Assembly: GCA_024233285.1 (NCBI GenBank) | Contig: JACKPU010000010.1 | Location: 1 to 64,000, forward strand | Direction of reading: 5' to 3' | DNA: 64,000 nucleotides | DNA from: Opitutaceae bacterium | Lineage (GTDB): Bacteria > Verrucomicrobiota > Verrucomicrobiia > Opitutales > Opitutaceae | Part shown: piece by piece, positions 44,380-54,339 of the stretch | Layout of the letters: every line of letters starts with the position of its first letter | Numbering within the stretch: the stretch's first letter is position 1 | Translations under genes and position numbers: made by a program | Notes under the pieces: generated by a model | Told to the model about the DNA's origin: nothing | The model's database searches: none | The model's input: only the letters and a program-made list of their open reading frames with translations

Positions 44380-45063
44380 TCACGCGTTCAGCCGAAAGAC
44401 CACCGGCACCACCATGCTGAAGCGCACGATGCGACCGTGCCGCCGGCCGGGCTCGAAGCGCCACTTGCGCACCGCGGCCAGCGCGGCCGCATCGAATTCG
44501 CGGCTGGAGCTGCGAACCACGCGGACCGAGCTCACGTTGCCCGATTCATCGACGTTGAACTCAACCACCACCTCGCCGGACAATCCTTTCATGCGCGCTT
44601 CCGCCGGATAGCGCGGCGGGATTTGTGCCAAGGCGCGCGGGACGCGGTCCAAGTTCGCGGCGTTGAGCACCCCGCCGTCCAGACGCAAACCGTCGGGCAC
44701 CCCTTCCGGCACTCCGATCACGCCGGGATCGATCACCGTGGTGGCATGCTTGTCCGTGGGCACCACCGGCTCGCTGACCGTCCTGAAGTCGCTCCGATCA
44801 TCCACAAACGGTGAGCGATCCGGCGAAGACGGATTGGCCACGTCCGTATTTCCTTTGCGCAGGGACTCAGTGGGCGCATCGCGCTCCGGATCCCAAAGCA
44901 CCACCTCGATCGGCTCGTCGGGAATCGGCGGCAATGGCGTGTGACAAATTTCCTTGGTGTCATCGGCTGACGTGACCGTCTTGGCCACCGGGCGGGAGCC
45001 CAACAAAAGCGCCGCGTGAAAAAGCAGCGCGCACAAGGCGGGAATGATGAATCGTTTTTTCAT
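44380..45063 (-). CDS. tonB: TonB-family energy transducer
   Basis: A 227-residue protein with an N-terminal membrane anchor (residues 4-21), a Pro/Asp-rich periplasmic spacer (about 40-135) and a C-terminal TonB domain (about 145-225) containing YPAEARMKGLSGEVVVEFNVDESGNV, AALAAVRKWRFEPGR and VPVVFRL. TonB proteins pass proton-motive energy to outer-membrane receptors; ExbB and ExbD are not encoded in the window. The gene sits downstream of glgB with its own leader, and its ribosome binding site lies in the 3' arm of a 9-bp hairpin. Confidence 0.88.
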   Translation of the reverse strand: MKKRFIIPALCALLFHAALLLGSRPVAKTVTSADDTKEICHTPLPPIPDEPIEVVLWDPERDAPTESLRKGNTDVANPSSPDRSPFVDDRSDFRTVSEPVVPTDKHATTVIDPGVIGVPEGVPDGLRLDGGVLNAANLDRVPRALAQIPPRYPAEARMKGLSGEVVVEFNVDESGNVSSVRVVRSSSREFDAAALAAVRKWRFEPGRRHGRIVRFSMVVPVVFRLNA

Positions 45064-45095
45064 GTTGTCCTCCTTTGGGGGTTCAAGAGGACAAC
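45064..45095 (-). promoter_or_regulatory. Hairpin sequestering the tonB ribosome binding site
   Basis: Immediately before the tonB ATG, the minus strand reads GTTGTCCTC, a 14-base loop, then GAGGACAAC directly followed by ATG. The 9-bp arms pair perfectly, and the 3' arm contains most of the AGGAGG Shine-Dalgarno, placed 5 bases before the start. A smaller hairpin (GCGGA / TCCGC) lies just upstream at 45097-45110. The structure could limit translation in the manner of a thermometer or a protein- or RNA-responsive switch (inference). Confidence 0.6.
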
Positions 45096-45137
45096 GGCGG
45101 ACTTATCCGCTTTTTAGAAAAATCTACGCGATTTTCG

Positions 45138-47348
45138 TCATGCCCCAGACCACTTGAAGATCGTGGTCGTGTGCGGCGGCAGCGTCAGCAGCAAGGATTG
45201 CGGGTGGCCGTCGGCCGGCACCGGCTCGGTGTGCCGCGCGCCGTCGTTGCCCAATCCGCTGCCACCGTAGTATTCGCTGTTGGTGTTCATCACCTCGCGC
45301 CAAAGTCCGGCGCGCGGCACGCCCACCCGATATTTCGTCCGCACCACCGGGGTGAAGTGTCCGACCACGGCCAGCGCCGACTGCTGATCGCGGCTCGTGC
45401 GCAGGTAGGCGACAACACTGGCCTCATGATCGTAACACGCCAGCCACTGAAAGCCCTGCGGGTCGAGATCGCCTGCGCCCAGGGCCGGATCGCCCGTATA
45501 GAGCCGGTTCAAATCCTGCACCAGACGCCGCACGCCTTCGTGGTCGGGATACTGGCAAAGATGCCAGTCGAGGCTTCGCCGGTAATCCCACTCATGCGAT
45601 TGCGCAAACTCACCGCCCATGAACAGCAGCTTCTTGCCCGGCCACGCCCACATGTGCGCATAAAGCGCGCGCAAATTCGCGGCCTTTTCCGGAATGTGCC
45701 AGGCGCCCATTTTGAACAGCATGGAGCCTTTGCCGTGCACGACTTCGTCGTGGGAGAAAACCGTCACGAAGTTTTCGGCATATTGGTAAAGCATGCCGAA
45801 CGTGAGGTCGTTTTGGTGCCATTTGCGATGCACCGCCTCCTTGCTGAAGTAGCGCAGAGTGTCGTGCATCCAACCCATGTTCCATTTGAAATCGAAACCG
45901 AGTCCGCCCTCGCTCACCGGCCGGCTCACCGCCGGAAATGACGTGGACTCCTCGGCGATCGTGATGACGCCGGGATAATACCGGTGCACGAGTTCGTTGG
46001 TGTGCCGCAGAAACGCGATCGCCTCGAGATTTTCGCGGCCGCCGAGTTCGTTGGGAATCCATTCCCCGGCCTTGCGCGAGTAATCGAGATACAACATCGA
46101 CGCCACGGCGTCGACGCGCAGCCCGTCGATGTGATAACGGTCGAGCCAGGACAACGCATTGGCCGCGAGGAAGCAGCGCACTTCATTGCGGCCATAGTTG
46201 AAGATCAACGTGCCCCAGTCCATGTGCGCGCCCTTGCGCGGATCCGCGTGCTCGTAGAGATGCGTGCCGTCGAATTCCGCCAGTGCGAACGCGTCGCGCG
46301 GAAAGTGCGCGGGCACCCAATCGAGGATCACGCCGATCCCGCGCTGATGCAGGTGATCCACAAACCACGCAAAATCATCCGGCGTGCCGAAGCGATGCGT
46401 CGGCGCGTAGAACCCCGTGACTTGATAACCCCATGATCCGTCAAACGGATGCTCCGCCACCGGCATGATCTCAATGTGCGTGAAACCCATCTCCACTGCG
46501 TAGTCGGCCAGTTGCGGCGCCATTTCGCGATAGCTCAGCAGGCGCGCGGGATCGTTGGGGTCCCGGCGCCAGGATCCGAGATGCACTTCATAAATCGAAA
46601 TCGGCCGGTCCACGCTGGCCGCGTTTTGCGCGCGCCGTTCCATCCAGTCCCCATCGTTCCATTCGTGCCGGCGCGGATTGTGCACCACGGAGGCGTTGTT
46701 CGGCGGCGCTTCGAAATATGTGCCGTAAGGATCCGTTTTGACCCGCGTGTTGCCCTGCTGGTCGCGAATCTGAAATTTGTAGAGCTCACCCTCTCCCAGC
46801 CCCGGGATGAACAGTTCCCAGACCCCCGAAGCGCCCATGACCCGCATCGGGTGATAACGACCATCCCACGCGTTGAAATTTCCCACCACGGAAACCTGCG
46901 AGGCACTCGGCGCCCACACGGCAAAAGCCACCCCGGCCACCCCGTCAACCGTGCGCAAATGCGCGCCCAATTTCTCGTAGATGCGGTGTTCGTTCCCTTC
47001 GTTGAACAAATACAAATCCTGCTCACCCAGCGTCGGCCAAAACGCATAGGGGTCTTTCACCCGGCGTTCCTGCCCGCGATAATCCGTAACCCGCACTTCG
47101 TAGTGAAAGTGCTTGCGGCGACGCGGCAGGAAAACCTCGAAGAAGCCCTCCGGGGCCAGCTGTTCCATCGGGTGCGACTCACCGCGCGTGAGATCAACCA
47201 GCGTGCAAGCCGCCGCGTCCTGCAAAAACACCCGCACCACCAAGCCGCGCTGTTTGCGCTGACTCGCCGCATGCATGCCGAGCAGGTCATGCGGGGCGGC
47301 ATGGCGCGCTTGCAAAAGGGATTGGAGCTCGGTTTCGGAAATGATCAT
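45138..47348 (-). CDS. glgB: 1,4-alpha-glucan branching enzyme
   Basis: A 736-residue GH13 branching enzyme that creates alpha-1,6 branches in glycogen. N-terminal CBM48-type modules (about residues 1-220) include GVAFAVWAPSASQVSVVGNFNAWDG. The catalytic barrel has YEVHLGSWRR, DWVPAHFPRD, DGLRVDAVASMLYLDY with the nucleophile Asp, ITIAEESTSFPAVSRP with the acid Glu, and VFSHDEVVHGKGSM with the transition-state Asp. Length is typical of GlgB with the double N-domain. The start is MIISETELQ; the frame continues upstream without a better start. glgC lies about 11 kb away, so the glycogen genes are dispersed. Confidence 0.96.
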   Translation of the reverse strand: MIISETELQSLLQARHAAPHDLLGMHAASQRKQRGLVVRVFLQDAAACTLVDLTRGESHPMEQLAPEGFFEVFLPRRRKHFHYEVRVTDYRGQERRVKDPYAFWPTLGEQDLYLFNEGNEHRIYEKLGAHLRTVDGVAGVAFAVWAPSASQVSVVGNFNAWDGRYHPMRVMGASGVWELFIPGLGEGELYKFQIRDQQGNTRVKTDPYGTYFEAPPNNASVVHNPRRHEWNDGDWMERRAQNAASVDRPISIYEVHLGSWRRDPNDPARLLSYREMAPQLADYAVEMGFTHIEIMPVAEHPFDGSWGYQVTGFYAPTHRFGTPDDFAWFVDHLHQRGIGVILDWVPAHFPRDAFALAEFDGTHLYEHADPRKGAHMDWGTLIFNYGRNEVRCFLAANALSWLDRYHIDGLRVDAVASMLYLDYSRKAGEWIPNELGGRENLEAIAFLRHTNELVHRYYPGVITIAEESTSFPAVSRPVSEGGLGFDFKWNMGWMHDTLRYFSKEAVHRKWHQNDLTFGMLYQYAENFVTVFSHDEVVHGKGSMLFKMGAWHIPEKAANLRALYAHMWAWPGKKLLFMGGEFAQSHEWDYRRSLDWHLCQYPDHEGVRRLVQDLNRLYTGDPALGAGDLDPQGFQWLACYDHEASVVAYLRTSRDQQSALAVVGHFTPVVRTKYRVGVPRAGLWREVMNTNSEYYGGSGLGNDGARHTEPVPADGHPQSLLLTLPPHTTTIFKWSGA

Positions 47349-47481
47349 GGGCGGCAATGCGTGGTCGCGCGGCGTTATAGCCGCCGGATTCAACCCAAAG
47401 GTCAACCCCGGCAGCGCGGCCACCGCTTAGCGAAAACCATGCCATGCGATCCTGCAAGCGGGCTTGCTTGCATTCCGTCCG

Positions 47482-49584
47482 ATGCCTTTGCTCCGCAGCG
47501 TGATTCAGCGTTTCCGCCTGCTCTGCCTGTGCCTTGCTTTCCCCGCCGCCGTCCTGCACGGACAGTCCGGCGCGGGCTCGAATCTGACCGCACAAACCTC
47601 GACGGTTGATCAGCAAAACAACGTGGTGGTGTTTTCCGGCAACGCGCAGTTGACCGATGGACAGACCCTGCTTCAGGCCGATGAGATTCGCTACGCTTAC
47701 GCTACCGGCGAGGCCGTGGCCACCGGCCATGTGAGTTTCACGCGCGGCCCCGAGCGCATTCTTGCCGATCGGCTCGTTTACCGGCGCAACGAGCGCACGT
47801 TCAGCGCCGAAAACGTGCGCGTCGGGCGTTTTCCTTACTACGTTTCCGGAGTTCGGGCGGAGGGTAATCAGACCGAGGTCACCGTTTACGACGCCACGCT
47901 GAGTGTGCGCGAACCCGGTCCGTATCAGCCGAGTATTTCCGCCGATCCGCTCATCTACGTGCGCGGCGAGGAAATCGTGGCGCAAAACGCCCGTATCGGC
48001 GTCGGCGATGTGCGCCCGGTGACCCTGCCCAAATTCACCTACAAACTGAATCTGCCGTTTGTCTCCTACCTTTCACTCAGCGCGGGTTATCGTTCGTCCC
48101 TGGGTTTGTTCACCCTCGCCGGGGCGCACATTCCCATCGCGCCGGAAACCCGCATCGGTGGCACCCTCGGGGTTTACACCCAGCGCGGCATCATGTTCGG
48201 CCCTTCCGCCCATTATGAATCCAATCGCGACGGCCTCGAGGTGGCCGGCGATCTGCTTTCCGGCTTCATCAATGACCACGGCGACAAACTCACCGATGTG
48301 ATCGGACGCACCGTGCCGGAGGAGCGCGGCTATTTGCAATGGTGGCACGCCCAGGATCTGACCCCAAAGCTGCGGGTCACCGCCCAACTCAATTACTGGA
48401 AGGATTCCGAGATTCTGCGCGATTTTCGGCCGGACGATTTCTTTCGCGTGCAGGAGCCCGACAACTATCTGCAGGCCATATATTCCGCTGATCGTTGGTT
48501 CATGACTGCCTTCACCCGGCTGCGGCCCAATGATTTTCAACGGGTGCAGGAACGGCTGCCCGAGGTGCGATTCGACCTCCCGGCCCTCGCGGTCGGCGGC
48601 GGGGCCTACCTGCGGGCCCAGGCCGGTGTCGCGGCATTGCGCGAAAAGCCTCCCGGGGATATCGGCCCCGAAATCCGCAGCGACCGGGTGGATACCTACT
48701 TCGCGCTGACCCGTCCGATCGCGCGGGCCGATTGGTTCAGTTTCGCCCCCATCGCCGGCGTGCGGGCCACGCATTATAACCGCGCGACCGGCGGACGCGA
48801 CCATTACACCCGCGTGCTGGGCGAATTCGGTTTTGATGCCGAACTGAGGTTTTCCAAAACATGGGATTACCAAAACGAAGTCTGGGGCATCAACGGCATC
48901 CGCCATCTGCTCACTCCTGTGTTCGGGTATCGCTACGTGCCCGGCGCGGAAAAGGGCCGGGCGTGGATTCCCGCCGTCGATTCCCGCACCTTCGGCACCT
49001 ACCTGCCGGTGCTCGGATTTGGCGACATGCGCAATCTCGACGACCTCTCCCCGCACCACATTCTGCGCGTCGGTTTGAACAACACCTGGCAGACCCGCGA
49101 TGAAACCTATGGCTCGCGCGACCTGCTGACGCTGAATCTCGCCAACGATTTCCGGTTCGACCGGGTGGCCGGCCAGCGCACCGCCTCCGACCTCCACACA
49201 TTCGTCGCCTTCTCGCCGGCGCACTGGCTGCAATTCGATTTCTATCAACGTCTCGACGTCGCCGATTTCACCCTCGAAGAGTTCAACACCGGGTTGACGC
49301 TGCGCGACGGCGATGCCTGGGCGCTGCGTCTCTCCAGCCATTTTCTCCGCCGCGAAATCGAGGAATACGTGCTCTCCTATGAACAGCGGCTGAACGAATC
49401 ACTCGCCCTGCTGACGAAGCTGCACTACGACACCCGCCGCCAGCGCTTTAACGAACAGGCCTACGGACTGCGCCAAAACCTCGGCAACACGTGGGACGTC
49501 CAGTATCTGGTCACCGTTTACGACGGCCCGCGCCGCGAAAGCGACTTCGGGTTCAACGTCACGGTCGAGGCGTTGGGCTTCTGA
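47482..49584 (+). CDS. lptD: LPS-assembly outer-membrane protein LptD
   Basis: A 700-residue protein with a signal peptide (about residues 1-27), an OstA/LptA-like beta-jellyroll (about 30-165; VDQQNNVVVFSGNAQLTDGQTLLQADEIRY) and a large beta-barrel with the LptD phrases AELRFSKTWDYQN and GIRHLLTPVFGYRYVPG. It inserts LPS into the outer leaflet. It ends in Phe (NVTVEALGF). The start ATG at 47482 is preferred over an in-frame TTG 18 bases upstream. It is divergent from glgB and convergent with the RND pump gene, separated by a single base. Confidence 0.9.
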   Translation: MPLLRSVIQRFRLLCLCLAFPAAVLHGQSGAGSNLTAQTSTVDQQNNVVVFSGNAQLTDGQTLLQADEIRYAYATGEAVATGHVSFTRGPERILADRLVYRRNERTFSAENVRVGRFPYYVSGVRAEGNQTEVTVYDATLSVREPGPYQPSISADPLIYVRGEEIVAQNARIGVGDVRPVTLPKFTYKLNLPFVSYLSLSAGYRSSLGLFTLAGAHIPIAPETRIGGTLGVYTQRGIMFGPSAHYESNRDGLEVAGDLLSGFINDHGDKLTDVIGRTVPEERGYLQWWHAQDLTPKLRVTAQLNYWKDSEILRDFRPDDFFRVQEPDNYLQAIYSADRWFMTAFTRLRPNDFQRVQERLPEVRFDLPALAVGGGAYLRAQAGVAALREKPPGDIGPEIRSDRVDTYFALTRPIARADWFSFAPIAGVRATHYNRATGGRDHYTRVLGEFGFDAELRFSKTWDYQNEVWGINGIRHLLTPVFGYRYVPGAEKGRAWIPAVDSRTFGTYLPVLGFGDMRNLDDLSPHHILRVGLNNTWQTRDETYGSRDLLTLNLANDFRFDRVAGQRTASDLHTFVAFSPAHWLQFDFYQRLDVADFTLEEFNTGLTLRDGDAWALRLSSHFLRREIEEYVLSYEQRLNESLALLTKLHYDTRRQRFNEQAYGLRQNLGNTWDVQYLVTVYDGPRRESDFGFNVTVEALGF

Positions 49585-49585
49585 G

Positions 49586-52500
49586 TCAGACGTGACTTTC
49601 TGCCTGCCGGGTTTCGCGTTCGATCTCGTCCGCGCGAATCAAACCGTGCGCGCTGGACTTGCCGGTCACGCGTTCCACCAACCGGTCCATGATCACGTAA
49701 AAGATCGGAATCGTGAACAGGGTCAGGAACGTCGCGATACTAAGACCGCCGACAATCACCAGCCCCATCGGATTACGCGTCTCCGCGCCCGGCCCCGAGG
49801 CGAGCATCAGCGGCACGGCGCCGAAAATCGTGGAAATAGCCGTCATCAAGATCGGACGAAAACGCAATGTTGCGGCTTCAAAGGCCGCCGTGGCGGCATC
49901 CCGCCCGCTGATGCGCAATTGATTCGCGAACTCGACAATCAGGATGCCGTTCTTCGCCACGAGACCGATTAGCATGATCAGGCCGAACCGCGAAAACAGA
50001 TTGTCCGTCAATCCCGGGCCCCAGAAACGCGAACAGTATAGCACGGTGACGCCGCCTGACAGCGCGAGAAATACGCCCGTAAAAATCGTGATCGGGTGAA
50101 TCCACGACTCAAACTGCGCGGCGAGAATCAAGAACGTGAACAACAGGGCCAGACCGAAGAGGATCAACGCGTCCGATGAACTCTCGACAAACTCCCGCGT
50201 CTCCCCGCCCCACGTGTAGCCATAATTGTCCGGCAATAGCTCGCGGGCCAGCCGTTCTAATTCCGCCACGCCGTCACCCTGCGTCCGACCATCGGCCAGT
50301 TGCGCGCTGAGCGTGATGGAACGTTGGCGGTCCAGATGCGAATAAGACTCCGGCACGGTCTCCTCGGTGTAATCGACGAGATTGCTCAATTGCACCAACG
50401 CGCCGCTGGTCGAGCGCACATAAACCCGGCCCAAGTCCGACGGCGTCGCCCGATTCGCTTCCTCGACCTGCACCATCACGTCGTATTCGTCGGCGCCGCG
50501 GCGAAACTTCGTGACGCGGCGGCCGCCAAACAGCGACTCGAGCGTGGTCGCGACCTCCACCACCGGCACATTGAGATCCGCCGCCCGCGCGCGGTCCACC
50601 ACCACGCGTAACTGCGGGTTGTTCGGCTGCGGTTCCACCCGCACCTGTCCGAGCACCGCATTGCCCTGCAGCGCCTGGCTGAACCTCGCCGCGATCTTCT
50701 GCAGTTCGGAAAACTCCGGCCCTTGCAGTTCCATTTGCACCCCGCCGGAGCTGCTGCGCCGGCCACCCAAAGGACGAATGGGCGCGGCAATGATCATACC
50801 GCCGGGATTCTCGGCAAACTTGCGGCGTAATGACGCCAAAACCTCCTGCGTGCTGCGCGTGCGCTCTTCCCACGGCTTCAACGTCACAAACATGAATCCG
50901 CGGGAGCCGGAACCGCCAAACCCGGTGATGCGGAACATCCGCTCGATCTCCGGCGTCGCCAACAACAGATCCTCGGCGTCCTTCGCATACGACGCCGCGT
51001 ATTGCGGGGTCGAGCCGAGGGGAAAATTCAAAATCACGCGGAATATGCCGCGATCCTCCTGCGGCGTGAGTTCGCGCTGCAGCTGACCATAAAGCCACGG
51101 GCCCACGGCCACCACCACCGCGCACGCGCCCAAGACCCACCAGCGATGCGCGAACGACCAGCGCAACATTGCGGCAAAACGCCGGTTGATCGCCTCAAAC
51201 AGCGGTTCCGTTTTCCGATAAAACCACCCGTGGCGCAATTGGCCGTCGGGGTTGCGTTTCGTTCGCAAAATCCGCGAGCACAGCATCGGCGTCAGGGTCA
51301 GGGCGATGAAACTGGAAACCATCACCGCAATCGCCAGCGTCAGGCCGAACTCGTAAAACAGGCGGCCCGTGCGGCCGGATTGAAACGCCACCGGCAGAAA
51401 GACCGCCACCAGGGTCAACGTCGTCGAAATCACCGCGAAGGCCATCTGCCGCGCGCCGAAGATGGCCGCGTGAATCGGATTTTCGCCGTCTTCAATCCGC
51501 CGGTAAATATTCTCCAACATCACGATCGCATCGTCCACGACCAAGCCCACCGCCAGCACGAGTCCGAGCAAAGTCAGCAGGTTGATGCTGAATCCCATCC
51601 AATTCATCACCGCAAACGAGCCGATCACCGAAACCGGAATTGCCAGCAGCGGCACCATGGTCGCGCGCCAGTCGCGCAGGAACACAAAGATCGTCAGCAC
51701 CACGAGGACGCAGGCGATGTAGAGGCTCTCGTAAACCTCGTTGACCGAGCGCTCGACAAAGCTGCTCGTGTCGTAGGCGATCTGCAGATTGACGCCTTCG
51801 GGCAGGTTGCTGCGGATTTCCGGCAGCTTGGATTTAACCTCATTGGCCACCTCCAGCAGATTGGCTTTGGACTGTTTCTGCACCTGCAGACCGATCGTGG
51901 TGCGACCGTTGTAGAAGGCCTGCACGCGGTAATCGTTCGATCCGAGTTCCACCCGGCCGATGTCGGAAAACTTGACCTGCGTGTCCCCGCGCGTGGCCAG
52001 CACGAGGTTTTCGTAATCCGAAACATTGTTCAGCCGTCCTTCGAGCCGCATGCCGAACTCGCGGGTCATTGATTCGATACGGCCGCTCGGCACGTCCACG
52101 TTCTGCTGGCGCAAGGCGCGCTCCACGTCGCCGACGGTCAGGCCATAGGCCGCGAGCTTGTCGGTATCGACCCACAGGCGCATCGCAAACTGCGGCCCGC
52201 GCAGCAGGACGCGCGAAACGCCCGGCACGGTTTGCAAACGCTGCGCCACCGTGCGGGTCGCCATCTCGGCCAGTTCCAACCGCGTGAAGCGATCCGAGTT
52301 CATCGAGATCGTCATCACCGGATCGGCATCCGCATCCGCCTTCTCCACCTCCGGCGGATCCACCTCGGCCGGGAGGCGCTCGATCACGCGACCGATTTTG
52401 TCGCGCACATCGTTGGCCGCCTCGTTGGTGTCACGGCGCAGGTCGAACTCCAGCGATACCGAGGAACGTCCGGTGCTCGACGAGGAGCTCATCACCCGCA

Positions 52501-52729
52501 CGCCGTCGATCGTCGACAGCTCCTCTTCAATTGGATCGGTGATCTGCGTTTCAATCACCTCCGCCGCCGCACCGGGATAACTGGCGTTAACCGAAACGAC
52601 CGGCGTTTCGATGTCGGGATACTCGCGCACCGGCAGCTGCGTAAACGCCAGGCCGCCGACGATCACTACGATCAGCGCGAGCACGATGCAGACCACCGGC
52701 CGCTTGATGGAAACATCGGAGAGAAGCAT
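49586..52729 (-). CDS. RND-family efflux pump inner-membrane permease
   Basis: A 1047-residue AcrB/MexB-family proton antiporter with the expected plan: TM1 near residues 11-30, a large periplasmic loop, TM2-6 around residues 335-560, a second loop, and TM8-12 at the C-terminus. Recognisable phrases are LPVREYPDIETPVVSV, the VGLVVDDAIVMLENIYRRI proton-relay TM4 aspartates, and LIGLVAKNGILIVEFAN. The multidrug HAE1 group is likeliest; a metal-exporting type is less so. It starts 12 bases after the adaptor gene stop. No outer-membrane factor gene is present. Confidence 0.93.
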   Translation of the reverse strand: MLLSDVSIKRPVVCIVLALIVVIVGGLAFTQLPVREYPDIETPVVSVNASYPGAAAEVIETQITDPIEEELSTIDGVRVMSSSSSTGRSSVSLEFDLRRDTNEAANDVRDKIGRVIERLPAEVDPPEVEKADADADPVMTISMNSDRFTRLELAEMATRTVAQRLQTVPGVSRVLLRGPQFAMRLWVDTDKLAAYGLTVGDVERALRQQNVDVPSGRIESMTREFGMRLEGRLNNVSDYENLVLATRGDTQVKFSDIGRVELGSNDYRVQAFYNGRTTIGLQVQKQSKANLLEVANEVKSKLPEIRSNLPEGVNLQIAYDTSSFVERSVNEVYESLYIACVLVVLTIFVFLRDWRATMVPLLAIPVSVIGSFAVMNWMGFSINLLTLLGLVLAVGLVVDDAIVMLENIYRRIEDGENPIHAAIFGARQMAFAVISTTLTLVAVFLPVAFQSGRTGRLFYEFGLTLAIAVMVSSFIALTLTPMLCSRILRTKRNPDGQLRHGWFYRKTEPLFEAINRRFAAMLRWSFAHRWWVLGACAVVVAVGPWLYGQLQRELTPQEDRGIFRVILNFPLGSTPQYAASYAKDAEDLLLATPEIERMFRITGFGGSGSRGFMFVTLKPWEERTRSTQEVLASLRRKFAENPGGMIIAAPIRPLGGRRSSSGGVQMELQGPEFSELQKIAARFSQALQGNAVLGQVRVEPQPNNPQLRVVVDRARAADLNVPVVEVATTLESLFGGRRVTKFRRGADEYDVMVQVEEANRATPSDLGRVYVRSTSGALVQLSNLVDYTEETVPESYSHLDRQRSITLSAQLADGRTQGDGVAELERLARELLPDNYGYTWGGETREFVESSSDALILFGLALLFTFLILAAQFESWIHPITIFTGVFLALSGGVTVLYCSRFWGPGLTDNLFSRFGLIMLIGLVAKNGILIVEFANQLRISGRDAATAAFEAATLRFRPILMTAISTIFGAVPLMLASGPGAETRNPMGLVIVGGLSIATFLTLFTIPIFYVIMDRLVERVTGKSSAHGLIRADEIERETRQAESHV

Positions 52730-52741
52730 GGTGGCGCGGCT

Positions 52742-53851
52742 TTAGGGTTGCTGAAACACTTCGCGCAACGGCTTCGGGGCAATCGGTGCGCCCGGGTAAA
52801 GCACCACGGCGCCGACTCCGGCCGCCACGACCTCGAACCCGTCGGCCAGCGCCGCGGGATCCACCGGCGTCACCTCGACGAGGCCGCGTGACCGCAAGCC
52901 CGTCGTGACGGGCACATAGCGGGCGACCTTTTGCCCGTCCTTTTCATCCACCACAATGATCTGGGTGCCGCGGGCGTCGGCCAATATCGCCGCCTCGGGC
53001 ACGGTCAGCACCTGCGAACGCACGTCGAGCACGAGTTCCACATTCGCGAACATCCCCGGCCGCAACGCCACGTCCGTCGGCTCCAGCATCGCCTTGACCT
53101 CGGAGGCGCGAATGGCGCGGTCAATCGTCGCGTTCACAAAATAGACTTCACCTTCGATCAGATGCGACCGCGTGTCCGCGCCGGTCCGGGTCGTCACCCG
53201 CACCTTGGTGCCGGGATGCACCTTGGCGAGAAACCGCTCGGGCACGGAAAACGTCACCTTCAATTTGCTCAGATCGTCGATCCGGGTGATGACCGTCGAG
53301 GTCGTGACATAATCGCCCGCCGAAATCGTGCGCGAACCGACCACCCCGGCAAAAGGCGCCTTGACTGCGGTCTTGTCCAGGCGCAGCTGCAAGACTTCCA
53401 TCTCGGCCTTCGCGGCCGCGAATTCCGAACGCGCCCGGTCGTATTCCGACTGCGGGATCGTGCGGCTTTGGCTAAGGTTTTCACTGCGCGCCACGTTCAG
53501 CTCGGCGAGTCTGTAACGCGCCACCACTTGCTCGAGCTGCGCGCTCAATTCGGCGTCGTCAATTTTCAGCAACACTTCGCCGGCGGCCACGCGGCGGCCT
53601 TCGTCAAACAGGATGCTGCGCACGATACCACTGACCTCGGGACGAATCTCGGCCGATTCATTCGGCTGCAGCGACCCCACCAGATTGATCGTTTCCGCAA
53701 GATCGCGGCGCAACAGCGGGGTGACTTCCACGACTTGGGCCGGTCGCCCCGTGGGCGCCGGGGGACCCGACGCGTCCTTCTTCGCACAGCCCGTGCCGCC
53801 ACCAATGAGGGCCAGACCCAAGGCACCAACCAGAATCAGTTTTGAGCGCAT
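52742..53851 (-). CDS. RND efflux periplasmic adaptor (membrane fusion lipoprotein)
   Basis: A 369-residue adaptor with a lipoprotein signal; the lipobox cysteine is C22 in IGGGTGC. The lipoyl halves are recognisable (IRPEVSGIVRSILFDEGRRVAAGEVLLKIDD and TAVKAPFAGVVGSRTISAGDYV), separated by a helical hairpin (about residues 100-150), followed by a beta-barrel and membrane-proximal domain. It links the inner-membrane pump encoded 12 bases downstream to an outer-membrane factor encoded elsewhere. Confidence 0.93.
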   Translation of the reverse strand: MRSKLILVGALGLALIGGGTGCAKKDASGPPAPTGRPAQVVEVTPLLRRDLAETINLVGSLQPNESAEIRPEVSGIVRSILFDEGRRVAAGEVLLKIDDAELSAQLEQVVARYRLAELNVARSENLSQSRTIPQSEYDRARSEFAAAKAEMEVLQLRLDKTAVKAPFAGVVGSRTISAGDYVTTSTVITRIDDLSKLKVTFSVPERFLAKVHPGTKVRVTTRTGADTRSHLIEGEVYFVNATIDRAIRASEVKAMLEPTDVALRPGMFANVELVLDVRSQVLTVPEAAILADARGTQIIVVDEKDGQKVARYVPVTTGLRSRGLVEVTPVDPAALADGFEVVAAGVGAVVLYPGAPIAPKPLREVFQQP

Positions 53852-53955
53852 GAAAGCAATTTGAGCCCATCAATACCGCGTAACCGCGCCATGGCAAATA
53901 CCACTCGCAACAAAATTATCCCGATCGCATCCACCATGCGGTGGACGCCCGCGCA

Positions 53956-54339
53956 TCACCCCACCTCGGCGGTGTAAGCCGCCGCGTCGAGCAGCGACTC
54001 GGCGTCGGCCGGATTGGCGACCTTCAATTTGATCAACCAACCGGCGCCATAGGGATCCTGATTCACGGTTTCAGGCGTGGCATCCAGCGCGGTGTTTACT
54101 TCCACCACGGTGCCCGCGACCGGCGCGTAGATGTCCGAGGCCGCCTTGACCGATTCCACCACGCCAAACCCGTCACCCGCGTTCAACTCCGTGCCGACCG
54201 CCGGCACTTGCACGTAGGTGATGTCACCCAGCGAGCTTTGCGCGTAATCGGAAATGCCCACCACGGCGGTGCCGTCGGCATTCAGTTTCAACCATTCGTG
54301 GGACTTGGCGTAACGAAGATCAGCGGGGACGTTGCTCAT
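53956..54339 (-). CDS. gcvH: Glycine cleavage system H protein
   Basis: A 127-residue lipoyl carrier protein. The lipoylation site is K65 in GVVESVKAASDIYAP, framed by the N-terminal YAKSHEWLKL and YVQVPAVGTELNAGD. It shuttles the aminomethyl group between the P, T and L proteins. Its start overlaps gcvT by 4 bases, so the two are co-translated. The gcvP gene is not adjacent in this window. Confidence 0.96.
   Translation of the reverse strand: MSNVPADLRYAKSHEWLKLNADGTAVVGISDYAQSSLGDITYVQVPAVGTELNAGDGFGVVESVKAASDIYAPVAGTVVEVNTALDATPETVNQDPYGAGWLIKLKVANPADAESLLDAAAYTAEVG

Noticed and set aside
51002..52072. A 356-codon plus-strand frame within the RND pump gene
   Set aside because: It is antisense to conserved AcrB-family sequence, and the His/Arg/Gln-rich translation has no recognisable domain.
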